DNA from: CALHVX01 sp039198065
Lineage (GTDB): Bacteria > Pseudomonadota > Gammaproteobacteria > Pseudomonadales > Azotimanducaceae
NCBI GenBank assembly: GCA_039198065.1
Contig: JBCCTU010000005.1
Span: 186,001-250,000, forward strand
DNA: 64,000 nt
Direction: 5' to 3'
Part shown: piece after piece, positions 61,038-64,000 of the stretch
How the letters are laid out: each line of letters opens with the position of its first letter
Numbering within the stretch: position 1 is the first letter of the stretch
Notes under the pieces: generated by a model
Databases searched by the model: none
What the model saw: only the letters and a program-made list of their open reading frames with translations
What the model was told of the DNA's origin: nothing
Position numbers and translations under genes: made by a program

Positions 61038-61410
61038 TCAGCCCGCCCCTCGGGTTTGACTTCACCTGACGCTCACCCTATAAAAGAGGCGGGATAGGGA
61101 GACCGACCAAGGTGCGTCGGTTACACGTCGATCTAAATCGCGTGTCTTCGAGGTGAGTTCGCGGCGGCATTGCATGGCGCGCGGTCTCACTCAGCAGTTT
61201 CGTTGCAGCCGCGGCCAGCACTGGACGCTACTGACCGAAACACCCCACGGCTGGCTGGGAACCACCCGTGGCGCTGTGCACCGCACCGGCTTTCTTTTTA
61301 AGTCGCTCTTAAGAGTAGCTTGGGATATCGGGTCGTCGACCGTGTCGTTGGGAGACGCGGGCGGCGTTATGACACCTGTTCGTCAGGGGTCGCAAAGAGA
61401 GGGGAGTTCT
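61038..61410 (+). other. long leader of the third TonB-dependent receptor gene
   Basis: 373 bases. A sigma-70-like promoter lies near its start (61056-61084). An in-frame ATG at 61174 would extend the receptor by 79 residues before its signal peptide and is not believed. No RNA motif, tRNA or terminator was recognised. Confidence 0.5.
61056..61084 (+). promoter_or_regulatory. sigma-70-like promoter for receptor gene
   Basis: TTGACT (61056-61061) and TATAAA (61079-61084) are 17 bases apart. This is a strong match by eye. Initiation near 61091 would leave a leader of about 320 bases before the receptor ATG at 61411. Confidence 0.6.
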
Positions 61411-64000
61411 ATGGTGCGAAGACGCCTGGTCACGTCCGTGGCCGCCTGTTTGTTGACTGCTCCACTGGCACACGCTGCCGAAGAAGGTTCGGGCCGACGG
61501 CAGATTGAAGAAGTGCTGGTTACCGCCGAAAAACGCGAGGCCAGTGTCCAAGACACGTCGATTTCGATTACCGCCTTTGAAGGCGAGTTCCTGCAGGACT
61601 TCGGTATCCGCAACCAGGAAGACCTTGCCAACTACATTCCAGCAACCACTATTCAGCCCTACGACATGGCCGTGCGCGGCATCGGTCGCTCTTTCCGGGC
61701 GCTTGGCGGTGACCCGGGCATCGCAACCTACTTTGACGGGGTCTACTCCGAAGACTTCGGTATCGCGTCGACGGAGGGTGGGCTTTACGACATCGAGCGG
61801 ATCGAAGTGCTGCGGGGTCCCCAAGGCACGCTGTACGGCCGTAACGCCGTCGGTGGCGCCATAAACTTCCTGCCTAACCGTCCGTCAGACGAGTTTGAAG
61901 GCGAAATCAAAACCAACATCGGATCCTTTGGGCTACGTGAATACTACGGGCTGGTCTCGGGACCAATCATTCAGGACAAGCTGAACTATCGGTTTAACGG
62001 GGTACGCCGCTCACGCGACGGGTATTACGAAGACTTCGGTATAGGCCAGGACGGCACGCGCAACCGCGACGTCGGCGACTACGGTGACGAGAACTACACC
62101 CTCACCCTCGAGTGGATGCCCTTCGAGAACATGTCCTGGAAAGTGCGAGCCAACGAGCGCTCTTACGCTCGTCGCATGGGCGGTGCGGGGCAGACCGCGG
62201 GCATCATCGCCTTGTCCGAGTTTGGTGGTCAGGCTCGGGATACGCAGTCAGAAGTGTTCGGCTTCCGCCCCATTCTGTCGTCGAACACCGATCCGCTGGC
62301 GTCGACCTTCGATCCGAGCATGGGTGCTGATGCGCTCGCCGCAACGGCTAACGCCAATCTGAACCTGACTAACCCAGGCGCTGGGAACTTCCTCAACACG
62401 TCGTCGAGCGCGCTGACCGGCAACGGATTAACGGATCTGTTTTCCTTCACCAACCCGCGCACCGGCGAAACGGTGCTGGCCCAACGGCTGCGTCCCGGGG
62501 TCGATGCGGCATTGGATGACGAGCCGAGCCGAAACTTCAACTGCAACAGCGATGCGAACCCGGACTGCATCCTCGCCCCTGTGGTGGATGCTGAGGGCTT
62601 CGACGGCGACGATCTCAACACGGCGACCAACGGTCAGCAGTACGAGTTTTTCGACCACCAGGCGATCTATTCAAACCTTGAGTTCGACATCAACGACAGC
62701 CTGACGGTCAAGTACATCTTCGGCTACACCGACTACTTCTACGATCGAACCACGGACCGGGACCTGAGCAGTAACGCACGCGCAGGAGAAACCTTCTACG
62801 TGTCGCAGGAAAACGAGAACTTCCAGCACGAAGTGCAGTTCCTGTTCGACTTCGGCGAACGGGCAACGTTCACGACCGGTCTGTTCTACTACGAAGCGCG
62901 GATCGATCAGCGTGGTGACTTTCATTCCGAGGACGGTGAGGCGCGGTACACGCAGGCCGTTGATTACGGCCTCAGCCCAGAAGGGATTCCCAACGCGGCG
63001 ATTCTGGGTGGAATCTTCCCGGGACAGGTCGGGCTCTTCACGGGTCGAGATGCGGCACGATCGGGCACCTTAACGGCTGCGCAGCAAGCGGCGTTGGATA
63101 CAGGCAATACGGCGAATACGGTCGGGCTTTGGCTGGGTGACAACCCCGACAACCCCGGGGGCTGCACGCGGATCGAGAGTGGTCCCACTACCTGCGGATC
63201 GTTCGTGGAGTACGACACAACCACGAACACGGAAGCCTTTGCCTGGTACAACCAAGCCGAGTTGTTTCTTACCGATCAGTTCTCGCTGACCCTCGGTCTG
63301 CGCTACGCCGAAGACGATCGAAGCGGCGAGGAAAACGTGGTGATCTACTCTGAGTCCGATCCGGGTACGGCCAACTTAGCCTCTGGCAATATTGCGCTGG
63401 CGGAAGTAGTGCTCTTGAGCGGTATACCGTCCGGTGCGACCGATCCGAACACGGGGGCGAGCCTGTCGCTGCTCGGTGCTCCGATTACCAGCACGGCAAG
63501 TCTGGCGCAGTTCAACATCGGCACCGGAGCCATTGATCCCGCCACCCTGCAGCAGACCGGTGACAACATCACCCGCTACGGTGGTGTGCCTTTTGCGATC
63601 AACTTCTATCGCCCGGTGGAAGAAAAGTTTGACGCCTGGACCTATCGGGTGAACCTCGACTGGGAGCCGAACGAACACACGCTCATCTATGGTGGCGTAA
63701 CGACCGGTTACCGTGCCGGTGGCTTTAACCTCGCGAACCTGTCGGATATCGCGGTCTACGACCAGGAAGAGATCACGGCTTATGAGATCGGCTGGAAAGA
63801 TCAGCTCTTCGACCGATCCCTGCAGATCAACGCGTCGGTGTATTTCTATGAGTACCAGGACATCCATCAGACCTTTAACGGCTTCAGCACCTCTCTCGGT
63901 GCCGTCGTGAACAACGTTGAAAACGTGCCCGATGCGGAGGTGTACGGCTTCGAGTTCGACGTGTTCTGGCTCGCCACCGACCGCTTGGCGCTCGGCGGTA
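61411..64000 (+). CDS. TonB-dependent outer-membrane receptor, 3'-truncated
   Basis: At least 863 residues, running off the window. It starts at an ATG with GAGGGGAG, followed by a signal peptide (LVTSVAACLLTAPLAHA), the TonB-box-like IEEVLVTAEKREASVQDTSI and a plug with YDIERIEVLRGPQGTLYGRNAVGGAINF. The barrel continues to the edge. The EEVLVTA-type plug resembles large nutrient receptors common in marine gammaproteobacteria. It follows the CobT-Nudix genes after a 373-base leader. The substrate is unknown. Confidence 0.94.
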   Translation, partial: MVRRRLVTSVAACLLTAPLAHAAEEGSGRRQIEEVLVTAEKREASVQDTSISITAFEGEFLQDFGIRNQEDLANYIPATTIQPYDMAVRGIGRSFRALGGDPGIATYFDGVYSEDFGIASTEGGLYDIERIEVLRGPQGTLYGRNAVGGAINFLPNRPSDEFEGEIKTNIGSFGLREYYGLVSGPIIQDKLNYRFNGVRRSRDGYYEDFGIGQDGTRNRDVGDYGDENYTLTLEWMPFENMSWKVRANERSYARRMGGAGQTAGIIALSEFGGQARDTQSEVFGFRPILSSNTDPLASTFDPSMGADALAATANANLNLTNPGAGNFLNTSSSALTGNGLTDLFSFTNPRTGETVLAQRLRPGVDAALDDEPSRNFNCNSDANPDCILAPVVDAEGFDGDDLNTATNGQQYEFFDHQAIYSNLEFDINDSLTVKYIFGYTDYFYDRTTDRDLSSNARAGETFYVSQENENFQHEVQFLFDFGERATFTTGLFYYEARIDQRGDFHSEDGEARYTQAVDYGLSPEGIPNAAILGGIFPGQVGLFTGRDAARSGTLTAAQQAALDTGNTANTVGLWLGDNPDNPGGCTRIESGPTTCGSFVEYDTTTNTEAFAWYNQAELFLTDQFSLTLGLRYAEDDRSGEENVVIYSESDPGTANLASGNIALAEVVLLSGIPSGATDPNTGASLSLLGAPITSTASLAQFNIGTGAIDPATLQQTGDNITRYGGVPFAINFYRPVEEKFDAWTYRVNLDWEPNEHTLIYGGVTTGYRAGGFNLANLSDIAVYDQEEITAYEIGWKDQLFDRSLQINASVYFYEYQDIHQTFNGFSTSLGAVVNNVENVPDAEVYGFEFDVFWLATDRLALGG

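Noticed and set aside
61174..61410. Extension of the third TonB-dependent receptor by 79 residues
   Set aside because: The extension precedes a normal signal peptide and lacks a ribosome-binding site, while the ATG at 61411 has GAGGGGAG.

Overview
The window looks like a chromosome segment of a marine-type, aerobic, Gram-negative gammaproteobacterium. The evidence is the core run miaB, phoH/ybeZ, ybeY, corC, lnt, leuS, lptE, holA (42.4-52.0 kb), a Coq4-like ubiquinone protein, several outer-membrane TonB-dependent receptors, an RND efflux pair and a proton-pumping transhydrogenase. Most of the sequence is GC-rich. The stretch from about 2.6 to 10.5 kb is visibly less so and reads as accessory. 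I could not run any searches; family names come from motifs, length and context.

Layout. 0-2.5 kb: 3' end of pntB, a MOSC protein, a PhzF-like enzyme. 2.6-10.5 kb: an erythromycin-esterase-like protein, a small unknown, a large secreted unknown, then a siderophore receptor plus PepSY membrane protein behind a convincing Fur box. 10.8-21.2 kb, all minus strand: a TonB-dependent receptor overlapping a TPR-sulfotransferase, which overlaps a BCCT transporter, followed by a PLP decarboxylase, a Pit-like permease and a LysE exporter whose ATG appears to be lost. A MarR gene is divergent from the receptor. 21.9-25.9 kb: DUF2141 protein, carotenoid oxygenase and a LytS/LytR-type two-component system, tightly packed. 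26.1-35.9 kb: MarR/MFS/SDR, a receiver protein, two surface-polysaccharide genes, a Deg-type protease with an odd Cys-repeat N-terminus, folK, an unknown exported protein, an LLM-type flavin enzyme. 36-41.8 kb: a minus-strand run (TetR, ACT, FAD reductase, CULT-domain protein, pterin-synthase-like protein, SDR, YhhQ-like transporter) divergent from coq4. 42-52 kb: the core RNA/translation/envelope cluster. 52-61 kb: RND pump, histidine phosphatase, cobS-cobT, Nudix. 61.4 kb to the end: a third TonB-dependent receptor, cut by the window edge.

The most unusual items are: (1) five tandem 19-bp units in the miaB leader, each a ribosome-binding site plus GTG, the last being the real miaB start, arranged so that the short reading frames end on a later GTG; (2) a bacterial CULT-domain protein with the cereblon three-tryptophan spacing, next to a COG0720 protein that seems to lack its catalytic residues; (3) the receptor/TPR-sulfotransferase/BCCT/decarboxylase operon; (4) the two-component system coupled to a carotenoid oxygenase. 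No tRNA, rRNA, CRISPR array, insertion sequence, phage or recognisable defence system was seen.
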